A stretch of 64,000 nucleotides of DNA from Bacillota bacterium. GTDB taxonomy: Bacteria; Bacillota; Clostridia; Lachnospirales; Lachnospiraceae. The stretch is from contig JAEYOY010000015.1 of NCBI GenBank assembly GCA_023411215.1, forward strand, positions 62,001-126,000, written 5' to 3'. Shown in pieces: positions 24,533 through 33,481 of this stretch. The notes under the pieces are model-generated. The model was not told the origin of the DNA. It did not search any database and saw nothing but the letters and a program-made list of their open reading frames with translations. Made by a program: the position numbers and the translations under genes. The stretch's first letter is position 1. Every line of letters begins with the position of its first letter.

Positions 24533-27109
24533 ATGAGGAAGATATTTAGTAAGAATTTAATAATGTTTCTGGCATTGCTGCTCTTTATACCGATATTCGG
24601 TAATATACAAATAAGAACTGCCAGTGCGGCGGCAACTCCTAAGCTTACAAAAAGCAAGGTAACTCTCGTCGGTAAGGGAGATGTAGTAGATATTAATATC
24701 TCGAATAAAGTTGCAAAAAGTAAATATAAATGGACATCATCTGATACAAAGGTGGCAAAAGTCTCCAGTAAAGGATTAGTGACATCGGTGGGTGGAGGCT
24801 CGGCGACGATAAAATGTGTCATTACATATCCTACAAAGAAGACAAAGACCCTATCCTGTAAAGTAACCGTAACGGTGCCTGCAGAGGAAGTTACAATCAT
24901 CAATGTAAACGAGGTAAAGGGAGCTGTTATTATGCCGCTGGGTACTACCCTGAACTTTGACTGTACGGTTACACCAGCCGATACGACCGATAAGACCTAT
25001 TGGTATATCTCCGGCGGAGACGCCAGCTGCATCAGCATAGATAACCCGACAGAGGGTATCGTCACTGCAAAATCAGTCGGAAAGGTTACCCTTGAAGTTG
25101 CAGCAGCAGCCACTGCTACCGAAGCAGCAGCTAAGAAAAGCAGTATAGATGACTCAATTATTATTGAGGTTGTAGAACCTACTGCAACCGTACAAAGCGC
25201 TGAGATCATTAGCACAACGGAGCTCAGAGTAACCTTTGACAGCCCGGTGAAGTCAGATACCGTGCTTGGCTCGAATGGTAAATTATCAACGAATGTTGAG
25301 GTTTTACGCAAACCTAATACAAAAGGTGTCCTGGCTGCAGATCCGGGAAATTTGACTGGAAGCTTATCATCAGACGGTAAGACCTTAACGATTACATCAT
25401 CGGCAGCCTTCGATGGAGAATATCGCATTACGTGTTCGAAAAATGTATTAACTACTACAGGAGTAGCAATTGATGAATTCAGTAAGAATTTAACCTTTAT
25501 CGATAATTATCCGCCGATGTATTTGAGAACAGTAGTGGATGATACCGGCTTTAAGGCATCGATTGTCTTCTCTGAGCCAATGGATTTTTCAGGTTTAAGT
25601 GTTCAAAGACCTACATTAAAGGATGGCAGCTCAACGGTATCGACTGCTACAATGAATATAATAGGCAACCGTTTGAACTACGTTGCAAGCTCTGATAAGA
25701 AGTCGCTGATTATTGACCTTACTAATATTTCATCTACCGATTATGGCAAGAGATTCTCTGTTATAATGGCAGGCTTAAAGGATATGGCCGGTAATTATAT
25801 GGCTGGTAATTCTTCAGGCGGTAATTATACTATTAGTGTTGACGTATATACAGATAATACGTTGAAAGCGCAAGCTGTTCCGTTAAAGATTACCCGTACG
25901 GGCTATTATAAACTGACGGTAGACTTCAGCCGCGCGATCGATCCTAATTCCACTGGATTTATCCAGATTAAAAATGGAAATGTGATTCAGGGTTCCGTTG
26001 ATGTTGATGACAACAAGAAGGTTAATTATACCTTGACCGAGGCAGATGCTACGTTAACTGGATATAATCAGGTTAAGGTAATGGGATGGAATTCCTATAA
26101 TGTTATTCCATCCGATGTTTCCGCACAGACTGGTCGTGAAATGATGATTGATTTTTCAATCGATAAATCCAATCCAGTGCTGATTTCATCGGATTATGAT
26201 GTAAGTACGACAACGCTTATATTAACCTATAATAAGGAAGTAACGTTGGCGAACGCGACAGGTGTATTTACTACTAGATTAACCACAATTACAGGTGAGA
26301 TAATCCCTGGATCGAATGTGACTTATACCAATATTCCTTATAATACAGATAAGAAGGTATTAAAGCTCAAATTGACTAATATTGCGACACTCGGTACTTA
26401 TTCGATTAATCTTCCCTATGGCTTTGTAAACGATAGCTATCGTAATCCGAGCTTAACACGGGATATTGTAGTAAGCAATTCGACTGGAACCTCCACCGAG
26501 TTACCTGCACCATATGCTATTATGCAAAATTCTGCTAATTTGAACCAGATAATAATTGAATTTGCGAACCGCTTAGACGAATCATCGGCAAGAAATGTGG
26601 CAAATTACTCCATACCCGGAGCTCACATTATATCCGCTGATCTGAATAAGAATACAACCAATGACGGTGCAACAGTAATCCTGACCCTGGCTGAGAATTC
26701 GATTGATGTTACCGTAGAGCGTCCAGTAAAAATAAAAGGAGTTATGGGATACAATAACAGCTTTACGCCGATTGTAGACTTCACACAGATGGTGCTGTTA
26801 AAGGATACCAAGAAGCCTCGTATTGTAGGTGGTCCAATATTTGATACGGTTACAAAGAATTCCATTAAGCTTAATTTCGATGAGCCGATAACCGGGTCGT
26901 TAACAGTGAGAGTGTCTTTAGCAAATAATCCACTCGTTATCCTCTCTCAGACCGTAACTGTTAGCGGTAATTCAGCTAATATCGTTTTATACGAATATGT
27001 TAGCAAAGGTACCAGTATGAAGATAGAAATATTAAACAACTCGCTTGTTGATGCCAACGGGAATACAGCAGCGCTAGATGCAGTCTACTATACTACTGCT
27101 AACTATTAA
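24533..27109 (+). CDS. Secreted protein with bacterial Ig-like (Big_2, SbsA-like) domains
   Basis: An 858-aa exported protein. A signal peptide (residues 1-33) ends in an ASAAA-type cleavage site. A Big_2 domain near residues 38-118 shows WTSSDTKVAKVSSKGLVT and GGGSATIKC. Several further beta-sandwich repeats of the SbsA/invasin Ig-like type follow, recognised by recurring LRVTFDSPV, KASIVFSEPMD, LTVDFSRAID, IKLNFDEPI elements. There is no LPXTG motif or C-terminal membrane helix, so attachment, if any, is non-covalent. No catalytic domain is visible; a structural or adhesive surface role is inferred. AGGAGGAAGG precedes the ATG. Confidence 0.85.
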   Translation: MRKIFSKNLIMFLALLLFIPIFGNIQIRTASAAATPKLTKSKVTLVGKGDVVDINISNKVAKSKYKWTSSDTKVAKVSSKGLVTSVGGGSATIKCVITYPTKKTKTLSCKVTVTVPAEEVTIINVNEVKGAVIMPLGTTLNFDCTVTPADTTDKTYWYISGGDASCISIDNPTEGIVTAKSVGKVTLEVAAAATATEAAAKKSSIDDSIIIEVVEPTATVQSAEIISTTELRVTFDSPVKSDTVLGSNGKLSTNVEVLRKPNTKGVLAADPGNLTGSLSSDGKTLTITSSAAFDGEYRITCSKNVLTTTGVAIDEFSKNLTFIDNYPPMYLRTVVDDTGFKASIVFSEPMDFSGLSVQRPTLKDGSSTVSTATMNIIGNRLNYVASSDKKSLIIDLTNISSTDYGKRFSVIMAGLKDMAGNYMAGNSSGGNYTISVDVYTDNTLKAQAVPLKITRTGYYKLTVDFSRAIDPNSTGFIQIKNGNVIQGSVDVDDNKKVNYTLTEADATLTGYNQVKVMGWNSYNVIPSDVSAQTGREMMIDFSIDKSNPVLISSDYDVSTTTLILTYNKEVTLANATGVFTTRLTTITGEIIPGSNVTYTNIPYNTDKKVLKLKLTNIATLGTYSINLPYGFVNDSYRNPSLTRDIVVSNSTGTSTELPAPYAIMQNSANLNQIIIEFANRLDESSARNVANYSIPGAHIISADLNKNTTNDGATVILTLAENSIDVTVERPVKIKGVMGYNNSFTPIVDFTQMVLLKDTKKPRIVGGPIFDTVTKNSIKLNFDEPITGSLTVRVSLANNPLVILSQTVTVSGNSANIVLYEYVSKGTSMKIEILNNSLVDANGNTAALDAVYYTTANY

Positions 27110-27237
27110 GCTTAATTAACCCAGAAGCATAATCCTTATCTAAATTATGATTATCAAGCGATAGATAGCATCCTTTGTGAAATTTCTATTGTCATGAAAA
27201 AGATTGGATGATAAAGTATTTCATATGATATTAATGA

Positions 27238-27283
27238 GAGAAGGTGCTCTCAAAACCTTTATGGATTTTGAGGGCACCTTCTC
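27238..27283. terminator. Long hairpin between surface protein and hemerythrin genes
   Basis: GAGAAGGTGCTCTCAAAACC pairs with GGATTTTGAGGGCACCTTCTC around a short loop. No T-run follows on the plus strand, so it may be a terminator without a U-tract or a processing site. Confidence 0.55.
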
Positions 27284-27335
27284 ACTAGAAAAGAAGCAAC
27301 AATAAAATAAATATACTAAGGAGGTATCACTAATT

Positions 27336-27722
27336 ATGTATGTATTTAAAGATGAATTCTGCACCGGAATCGAGGAAATCGACAGGGAACATCAGAAGCT
27401 GTTCGAGATTGCAGACAAGGCTTACGAGACCTTGATGGATGATTTTATCCCGGATAAGTATGATTATATCGTTGAAATCCTGGGTGAATTAACGGATTAT
27501 GCTACTATTCATTTTGAACACGAGGAAGAATACATGATGAGTATTAGCTACAAGAAGCTGTTCTCGCATAAAGCAGAGCATGAGGAATTCATAGAGAAGA
27601 TATCCAGTTATAACTTGTCAGAGATTGATGAAAGGCAAAAGGATGTTATTCTTGGATTATTGGATTTCTTGAATGACTGGCTTATACACCACATCCTTGA
27701 AAATGACAAACTGATTGGATAA
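27336..27722 (+). CDS. Bacteriohemerythrin-like protein
   Basis: A 128-aa four-helix-bundle protein with the diiron ligand set of hemerythrins: IDREHQKLF, HFEHEEEYM, HKAEHEEF and the C-terminal WLIHHILENDK. It binds O2 or iron and in anaerobes is thought to serve oxygen scavenging, sensing or iron storage. AAGGAGG lies about 13 nt before the ATG, with no closer alternative. It stands alone, convergent with the hydrogenase-like gene downstream. Confidence 0.93.
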   Translation: MYVFKDEFCTGIEEIDREHQKLFEIADKAYETLMDDFIPDKYDYIVEILGELTDYATIHFEHEEEYMMSISYKKLFSHKAEHEEFIEKISSYNLSEIDERQKDVILGLLDFLNDWLIHHILENDKLIG

Positions 27723-27800
27723 CAGAAAGATATAAGAGAGAGGCATTGTTAAAAGTAGTAAAAAGGAACGGACGGCATGCTGTTCATTTCTTTCAATCTT

Positions 27801-27848
27801 GACAATAGAAAGCTCGCGAATCGTGATTTCTATCGTTGATACTTTTAC
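27801..27848. repeat. Short TAGAAAG hairpin repeat, copy 1
   Basis: GACAATAGAAAG and TTTCTATCGTT close a hairpin over CTCGCGAATCGTGA. It belongs to a four-copy family with 29641, 41936 and 43437. It sits between convergent genes. Confidence 0.65.
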
Positions 27849-27885
27849 TGTAGCCTCTCTATTTTTTATCGCCAAATCAGATTAA

Positions 27886-29166
27886 TCATTGTTGTTCGAA
27901 AGTTCTTGTGAATATATCACTCTTCTCAAGTAGGCTGTCTACTGTATCCAGTCCTAGTCGATGAAGCAGCTCGACAACATAAGGGTTATCAATGGGAGTA
28001 GGATAAGGTGCTGCATTACCGTATTCCTCCACGTGTTCTCTACCGATCTCGTGGGGTATAAGTACCCTTGGCCCACCGACACAGCCGCCGACACAGCCCA
28101 TACCCTCGAAGAAGTTGGCGGTTGTATTCCCAGAAAGCAATTCATTGATCATAGCTTTGCAGGCAGGAACACCATCGGCCTGTTTGGTCTTGATTGTAAT
28201 CTTGCGGTTTGGATTAAGGCGCTCCAGAGTATTGCTGACCGCTTCACTTACACCTCCGGTATGTGCGTAGATTCTGCCTGCCCGGGAGGAATGATCCTTA
28301 TCGCTTTCTTCCATCCTGGCAGGATCAATTTCCATTACATTAAAGATGTCCTGTACCTCCTGGAAGGTTAGTACAATATCTACGGCCCCCGTGATATCCT
28401 TTTCCTTGGCTTCTGCTTTTTTAGCTAGACAGGGTCCAATGAAGATTGTGAGGGCGTCGGGGTGCATCACCTTTATGGCACGTCCGCTGGCAATCATCGG
28501 AGACACTGCAGGGGGGACATGAGGCATCAAATCCTTATAAATCTTACGAATCATGGCTATCCACATCGGGCAGCAGCAGCTGGTAAGCTGATAGTCACTT
28601 TCAGTCTTTATGTTCTTATCAAATTCCAGAGCTTCTTTCAAGGTTAATATATCTGCAAATAAAGCAACCTCAATCATTCCGTCAAAGCCCACTTCCTTCA
28701 AGGCACTTCGTAGCTTACCCGGTGTTACATCACTGCTGAATTGACCTAGGAAGGCCGGGGCGACAAGGGCATATACCAGACCCTTGTGAGAGCGGATGGC
28801 CTGTAGGGCGGCAATCACATCCTTACTGCCGGACAGGTTTTTCGCACGACATTCCTGTACACAGATGGAGCAGCCTGCACATAAGCTTTCGTCAATTACC
28901 ATTTCTCCTGCTTCATCAGGATGAATGGCGTGGAAGGGACAAATCTCCTCACAATGATGCTTGCCGTCCTCGCACTGACAATTGCCAGTATGCCAGATAA
29001 TCGGATGCTTTTCAGGATGAAGTAGACAGTCAAGCTGATGGGTATCGTAAAGCTCCATTTTCTCGAGAAAACTCATATCCTTTTCCTTTAGTGTTCTGAC
29101 TAAAACCTCATAATACAATTCTTCGAATGTCTTCATTAGAGCTACCGTAAATCCTTTCTTCAACAT
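27886..29166 (-). CDS. Divergent [FeFe]-hydrogenase-like protein
   Basis: A 426-aa iron-sulfur protein. After an N-terminal helical stretch come two [4Fe-4S] ferredoxin-type motifs (HCEEICPFHAI, then CAGCSICVQEC). Next is a hydrogenase large-subunit domain with the three H-cluster motifs in altered form: L1 is TSCCCPMW (usually TSCCPxW), L2 is PCLAKKAEA, and L3 is GMGCVGGCVGG. All four cluster-ligating cysteines appear present. This resembles the putatively sensory or otherwise non-bulk FeFe groups rather than HydA. The start is uncertain: 29166 lacks a ribosome-binding site, and ATG at 29136 is an alternative. No maturase genes are nearby. Confidence 0.82.
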   Translation of the reverse strand: MLKKGFTVALMKTFEELYYEVLVRTLKEKDMSFLEKMELYDTHQLDCLLHPEKHPIIWHTGNCQCEDGKHHCEEICPFHAIHPDEAGEMVIDESLCAGCSICVQECRAKNLSGSKDVIAALQAIRSHKGLVYALVAPAFLGQFSSDVTPGKLRSALKEVGFDGMIEVALFADILTLKEALEFDKNIKTESDYQLTSCCCPMWIAMIRKIYKDLMPHVPPAVSPMIASGRAIKVMHPDALTIFIGPCLAKKAEAKEKDITGAVDIVLTFQEVQDIFNVMEIDPARMEESDKDHSSRAGRIYAHTGGVSEAVSNTLERLNPNRKITIKTKQADGVPACKAMINELLSGNTTANFFEGMGCVGGCVGGPRVLIPHEIGREHVEEYGNAAPYPTPIDNPYVVELLHRLGLDTVDSLLEKSDIFTRTFEQQ

Positions 29167-29475
29167 AAATGCACTTTATTGCTTCTTATTATAACCAAAA
29201 CTTATGAATCAATTATCTATTGTTACTGTTTGGACCATAGTCTCATTAGAATATAAGTTCAACACATAGATCCACCCATTTACCATGCTGAGTGCCAAAC
29301 CGTAATTGATCTTTCTTTATTTTACTTGATGATACATGGAAAATCCACCGGAATAATTTATATTAAATTTCATACTCGCTTTATATGCCTGCCCCTTGCG
29401 TAAGTAAATGAACGAAGTTCACTTTGGGAGTACCACATTGCATAGAAATCGCTGAAAATACGCGTTATATTATAC

Positions 29476-29504
29476 TTTACTAGGATTTGTATTTGATTTA
29501 TAAT
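29476..29504 (+). promoter_or_regulatory. SigA-type promoter of the VanZ-like gene
   Basis: TTTACT and TATAAT are separated by 17 nt. The implied leader is about 190 nt. Confidence 0.65.
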
Positions 29505-29640
29505 AGTATTGTTCTTCTGGGGTGATAGGTGACGGAAGAAGCTGCATCATGATTATGCAAAGGATAGAGTGTTAATTAGTGGGAAATAATACAACCAGGA
29601 AAATACATATTTTCCAGAATTCAGGTGTAATCTAATGCAT

Positions 29641-29676
29641 GAAAATAGAAAGTTCGCGAAGCGTACTTTTATCTTA
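29641..29676. repeat. Short TAGAAAG hairpin repeat, copy 2 (degenerate)
   Basis: GAAAATAGAAAGTTCGCGAA followed by GCGTACTTTTATCTT matches the other copies, but the right arm has decayed. An open frame from 29635 into the VanZ-like gene would translate this repeat, which argues against using that upstream ATG. Confidence 0.55.
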
Positions 29677-29703
29677 GGAATATATAGAATATGGAGAAAA
29701 GAA

Positions 29704-30189
29704 TTGAAGGAAATGACCAAAAAGCGATTAAAGAGAGCCAGTTGGCTTTTATTTTATCTATATATCATTTTGTTATCTTATTTTTTATTCTTTAGTGAAC
29801 ATTACGGAAGGGGCTACGTGGTAGAGAATTATCGATATAATCTTCAGTTTTTCAAGGAAATTGAACGATTTATCCTATATCGGGAGCAGCTGGGGTTTGA
29901 GAGCTTTATCGTGAATATTTTGGGTAATATTTTGGCCTTTGCACCCTTTGGCTTCTTACTGCCCTTGCTTAATAAGAGGTATCGCGGATTTTTGAAGATA
30001 ATTTTTTTGAGTTTATTGTTCAGTCTTACAATAGAAACAATTCAATTATATCTGAAGGTGGGTATTTTTGATGTGGATGATCTCCTGTTGAATACAGTGG
30101 GAGGTTTATTGGGATATATTGTATTTGCTATATGCCATGCCTTTTATCAAAGTCTGAACTATAAGCCGAAGGTTAAGAGGGGGAATTAG
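29704..30189 (+). CDS. VanZ-like membrane protein
   Basis: About 161 aa with four predicted membrane helices and the VanZ-family pattern: an N-terminal helix (LLFYLYIILLSYFLFF), NLQFFKEIERF, NILGNILAFAPFGFLLP, SLTIETIQLYLKVG, and FDVDDLLLNTVGGLLGY at the C-terminal part. VanZ proteins give low-level teicoplanin or lipoglycopeptide tolerance in some species; most have no known function. Start choice: TTG 29704 has GGAG at 7 nt; ATG 29713 has AAGGA only 1 nt away; an upstream ATG at 29635 lies inside a repeat element. It is 2 nt from the next gene. Confidence 0.82.
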   Translation: MKEMTKKRLKRASWLLFYLYIILLSYFLFFSEHYGRGYVVENYRYNLQFFKEIERFILYREQLGFESFIVNILGNILAFAPFGFLLPLLNKRYRGFLKIIFLSLLFSLTIETIQLYLKVGIFDVDDLLLNTVGGLLGYIVFAICHAFYQSLNYKPKVKRGN

Positions 30190-30191
30190 GG

Positions 30192-30521
30192 ATGCGCATG
30201 AAGCGGAATAAGGAAATGATTCATTTCTCGGGGAGAAGGCACACAAAGCTTGGAATCTGTTCTATGATCATTGGCATTCTTTCCTTCCTGGGGTTACTGA
30301 CTGCAAGTATTCTATCCGGCATTTATCATGGTCAGGGGGGAATGGTTCTTGGTGTAGTCGGAATAGGTCTGTTTGCACTGTCGGTTTTTGGCTTTGTACT
30401 TTCTTACATGGCTTTTAAGAAGAAGGATATCTTTTATCGCTTCCCGATCATCGGAGCGGTATTGAATGGATTTATGACCGTATTATTATTTATAATCTAT
30501 ATACTTGGCATTGGTGGTTAG
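30192..30521 (+). CDS. Small integral membrane protein of unknown function
   Basis: A 109-aa protein with three hydrophobic helices (near residues 22-42, 50-72, 82-107) and a basic N-terminus (RMKRNKEMIHFSGRRHTK). The arrangement resembles small Lachnospiraceae membrane families of the DUF6142 type, which I recall but cannot check. It starts 2 nt after the VanZ-like gene stop, with GAGGGGG upstream; ATG 30192 or 30198 are both possible. Co-expression with the VanZ-like protein is likely. Confidence 0.6.
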   Translation: MRMKRNKEMIHFSGRRHTKLGICSMIIGILSFLGLLTASILSGIYHGQGGMVLGVVGIGLFALSVFGFVLSYMAFKKKDIFYRFPIIGAVLNGFMTVLLFIIYILGIGG

Positions 30522-30608
30522 TGTGAATTATTGAAAAGCATAATTCACACTTAGAAGTTTGTGCCAGCGTAATCCTCGGCACAAACTAATTCAAAGGGTA
30601 GGCATACT
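30521..30608. repeat. Mosaic GTGTGAA hairpin repeat, copy 2
   Basis: GTGTGAATTA/TAATTCACAC form a perfect 10-bp hairpin at 30521-30550. GTTTGTGCC/GGCACAAAC form a perfect 9-bp hairpin at 30557-30586. Then TAATTCAAAGGGTAGGCATA follows. It begins at the last base of the preceding stop codon. Confidence 0.75.
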
Positions 30609-30640
30609 TGGTTAAATGAAAATGGAGGGATAAAACTGAG

Positions 30641-32713
30641 ATGAAATACATTGATTTATTTAAAGAAAATAATGAAGCAATTAAAGAAAGATATGAGCTG
30701 GCATTAGAGCGGATTGAATTGATGGAGAAAGAGGAAAGCGTGCGTGAGCCCTTTCGCGATTACTTCCATAAGACAGCGGCTTTCGTACTCATGGTAAAGC
30801 AGGTTGCAGCCATGGCTATGGAGGAACGCATATCGAAGCTCTCACTTAAGGAGCAGCAAGGCTTAAATCATGCATTATATGAGGATATCATCGGAGATAA
30901 CTATAACTTCAGCTATGCGAACCCCGCCTACGCCTGTGAGAAGTTCGGTGACAAATTCGGTAAGCTAATATCCTTCCTTACAACAGAGCTCCGCAGCATT
31001 ATCATCTATGCATACGAATGTAGGCTTTATGAACTAACCATTTATCTGGAGCTGTTGATTGAGATCTACAATCACTTCGAGGAAGAGGACGAGTACACCT
31101 ATAAAGATGTGAAACGAGTTGTCTATGACTTTATGAGTGATTATTGTGAAGTGCTTGTAGAAGACCGGGTACGTAGCCTGGTGGACTCAGAGTTGACCTT
31201 TGCAAGAGATATTATTATGGAGGCAGACCTTTCTGATCTTCGCTATTTATATCAGTATGGAGAATATATCACAGAAAATGAGCTTAAGACTGCAGAATTT
31301 CTGAATTCACTACCGGAGGAGCAGCTTCAAGCGATGGCAGATACATATACAGAGGGCTATCGTTTGGGCTTTATAGCAAATAGGCTTGATTTGAGCAAGA
31401 AAGCCTATGTGAATATTCGTTATCAGATTGGTTATGAGAGAATGGTACGATGTGCGATTCATAACTTTGAGAAAATGGGGCTGGAGCCTGTTATCTACCG
31501 TGCAGCTTACAATGCGGTTAATAAGCTGCAGCATCTAAAGATAGGGTATCACGCAACTAGCCCGAATAAGCAATATGATTATGATCATCGCTTTGATATC
31601 GGATTGTTCTTTGACAAAGCCTTTAAGGAGAGAAAACTGGAAAGCCTCAGGAAGGCATATGAGAATTATAAGCAGAAAGCAGGACTATATGCTGGACCCG
31701 CTGTTATCGAGGTGTTTGGTGAAGAATTGTTTGCTCCGGAGGATAAAAAGGAGTCAGTGAAGCTGGATAAACGCCAACAAAAGCTCTATGTAGAATACAA
31801 CAACGAAGAGAGCTTTGTAAAGAATGAGTATCTGAAGATGGATGAAATCTCCTTTACAATTATCTCGTATCCAGTACCCGAGATTGGTAAGGATTTTAAT
31901 GAAATATTTGCAGAGACGGTGAAGGTAAATACACTGGATAGTAATCATTACCTTGAGATACAGCAGCATATAATTGATGCTCTGGATCAGGGAGATTATG
32001 TTCACATTCTTGGTGCAGGTAATAATCATACCGATCTTAAAGTCAAGCTATTTGAGCTCAGAGATCGCTCTAAGGAGACGATTTTTGAGAACTGTGTCGC
32101 TAATGTCAATATTCCTGTCGGCGAAGTATTCACTTCACCGGTGCTAACCGGTACGAATGGGGTTCTCCATGTACCGAAGATTTATCTCAGAGATTTGGAG
32201 TATAATGAGCTTGAATTAACCTTCCGGGATGGACTGGTTGCAGAATACAGTTGTGCGAACTTTGTAGATAAAGAAAAGAATAGAAGCTTTATTAAAGAGA
32301 ATTTATTATATAATCATGAGTATCTGCCATTGGGCGAATTCGCTATCGGGACCAATACGACCGCTTATATGATGGGAAAGAAATTCGATATCGCACCAAA
32401 GCTTCCGATCTTGATTGCTGAGAAGACCGGCCCTCATTTTGCGATTGGAGATACCTGCTATCATATGAGCGAGGAGACTGCAGTCTATAATCCGGATGGA
32501 AAGGAAATTGTGGCTAGAGACAACGAAATCTCGTTACTACGCAAGACAGATCCCTCAAAGGCTTACTTTAACTGTCATACGGATATCACGCTTCCTTATG
32601 ATGAGATCAAGGAGATAGCCGTGGTGAAGAAGGATGGTACCAGAATTGCGATCATCCAAAATGCAAGATTTGTCTTAGAAGGAACAACAGAATTGAATGA
32701 AGCTTTTCAATAG
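30641..32713 (+). CDS. M29-family metallo-aminopeptidase with long N-terminal extension
   Basis: A 690-aa protein. The C-terminal 400 residues are an M29 aminopeptidase with the expected metal ligands: Glu in NIPVGEVFTSP, Glu in LGEFAIGTN, His in KTGPHFAIGDTCY, and His and Asp in NCHTDITLP. The N-terminal ~290 residues are a helical, charged region not found in the ~410-aa AmpS/PepS enzymes; its function is unknown. It should be a cytoplasmic enzyme releasing N-terminal residues from peptides. A GGAGGGATAAA stretch precedes the ATG. It is followed by an ABC transporter pair at short distance. Confidence 0.85.
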   Translation: MKYIDLFKENNEAIKERYELALERIELMEKEESVREPFRDYFHKTAAFVLMVKQVAAMAMEERISKLSLKEQQGLNHALYEDIIGDNYNFSYANPAYACEKFGDKFGKLISFLTTELRSIIIYAYECRLYELTIYLELLIEIYNHFEEEDEYTYKDVKRVVYDFMSDYCEVLVEDRVRSLVDSELTFARDIIMEADLSDLRYLYQYGEYITENELKTAEFLNSLPEEQLQAMADTYTEGYRLGFIANRLDLSKKAYVNIRYQIGYERMVRCAIHNFEKMGLEPVIYRAAYNAVNKLQHLKIGYHATSPNKQYDYDHRFDIGLFFDKAFKERKLESLRKAYENYKQKAGLYAGPAVIEVFGEELFAPEDKKESVKLDKRQQKLYVEYNNEESFVKNEYLKMDEISFTIISYPVPEIGKDFNEIFAETVKVNTLDSNHYLEIQQHIIDALDQGDYVHILGAGNNHTDLKVKLFELRDRSKETIFENCVANVNIPVGEVFTSPVLTGTNGVLHVPKIYLRDLEYNELELTFRDGLVAEYSCANFVDKEKNRSFIKENLLYNHEYLPLGEFAIGTNTTAYMMGKKFDIAPKLPILIAEKTGPHFAIGDTCYHMSEETAVYNPDGKEIVARDNEISLLRKTDPSKAYFNCHTDITLPYDEIKEIAVVKKDGTRIAIIQNARFVLEGTTELNEAFQ

Positions 32714-32746
32714 AGGTTTTCAATGAAGCAGAGTGGGAGGATAACG

Positions 32747-33460
32747 ATGTTAAGCATTAAGAATTTCTCAAAGAGCTATAAAAGTGACAAGAAGGCAGTA
32801 GATTGCCTGAACCTGGAAGTGAATAAAGGGGATATTTTCGGGTTTATCGGACACAATGGTGCTGGAAAGACGACAACAATACGTTCTATTGTAGGAGTAT
32901 TGGATTTTGAAGAAGGAGAGATTACCATTGACAAAATCTCCATTAAGAAGGATCCGGTAGCCTGTAAGAAGATTACCGCCTACATCCCCGATAATCCGGA
33001 TCTTTATGAACACCTGACCGGAATTGGTTATCTGAATTTTATCGGAGATATTTATGAGGTTAACCGTTTTGACCGTGAAACCTTAATCGAACGATATAGT
33101 GACGCCTTCGAACTGACATCGAACCTGGGGGATACCATATCCTCCTATTCTCATGGTATGAAGCAGAAGCTGGCTATCATCGCAGCGTTAATACATCGAC
33201 CAAAGCTGTTGGTTTTAGATGAACCCTTTGTTGGTCTGGATCCCAAAGCATCCCATACCTTAAAAACCATTATGGCACAAATTTGCCAAGAGGGTAGTGC
33301 AATATTTTTCTCCACTCATGTGTTAGAGGTGGCTGAAAAGCTCTGTAATAAAATTGCAATTATTAAGAATGGCAAATTGATTTCCTGTGGAACCACCGAA
33401 GAGGTTAAGGGTAACAACAGCCTTGAGGAGGTATTTATGGAGCTGATTGATGAAAAATAA
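32747..33460 (+). CDS. ABC transporter ATP-binding protein (ABC-2 type)
   Basis: A 237-aa ATPase subunit. Walker A GHNGAGKTTT, Q-loop region, signature SYSHGMKQKLAI (SHGMK replaces LSGGQ, common in ABC-2 systems), Walker B LLVLDEPFVGLD and switch His in FSTHVLEVAEKLC. The ATG at 32747 follows GGGAGG by 6 nt; an in-frame ATG at 32723 lies before it without a good site. The next gene, starting about 20 nt later, is the membrane partner. Substrate unknown. Confidence 0.9.
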   Translation: MLSIKNFSKSYKSDKKAVDCLNLEVNKGDIFGFIGHNGAGKTTTIRSIVGVLDFEEGEITIDKISIKKDPVACKKITAYIPDNPDLYEHLTGIGYLNFIGDIYEVNRFDRETLIERYSDAFELTSNLGDTISSYSHGMKQKLAIIAALIHRPKLLVLDEPFVGLDPKASHTLKTIMAQICQEGSAIFFSTHVLEVAEKLCNKIAIIKNGKLISCGTTEEVKGNNSLEEVFMELIDEK

Positions 33461-33481
33461 TGGAAAGGTATGGTTGTTAAT

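Larger units (their letters stand above)
29167..29703. other. Gene-free gap between divergent genes
   Basis: About 540 nt. It contains the promoter at 29476-29504, a small TGAAC/GTTCA hairpin near 29412, and a degenerate TAGAAAG repeat at 29641-29676. Nothing else is recognised. Confidence 0.5.
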
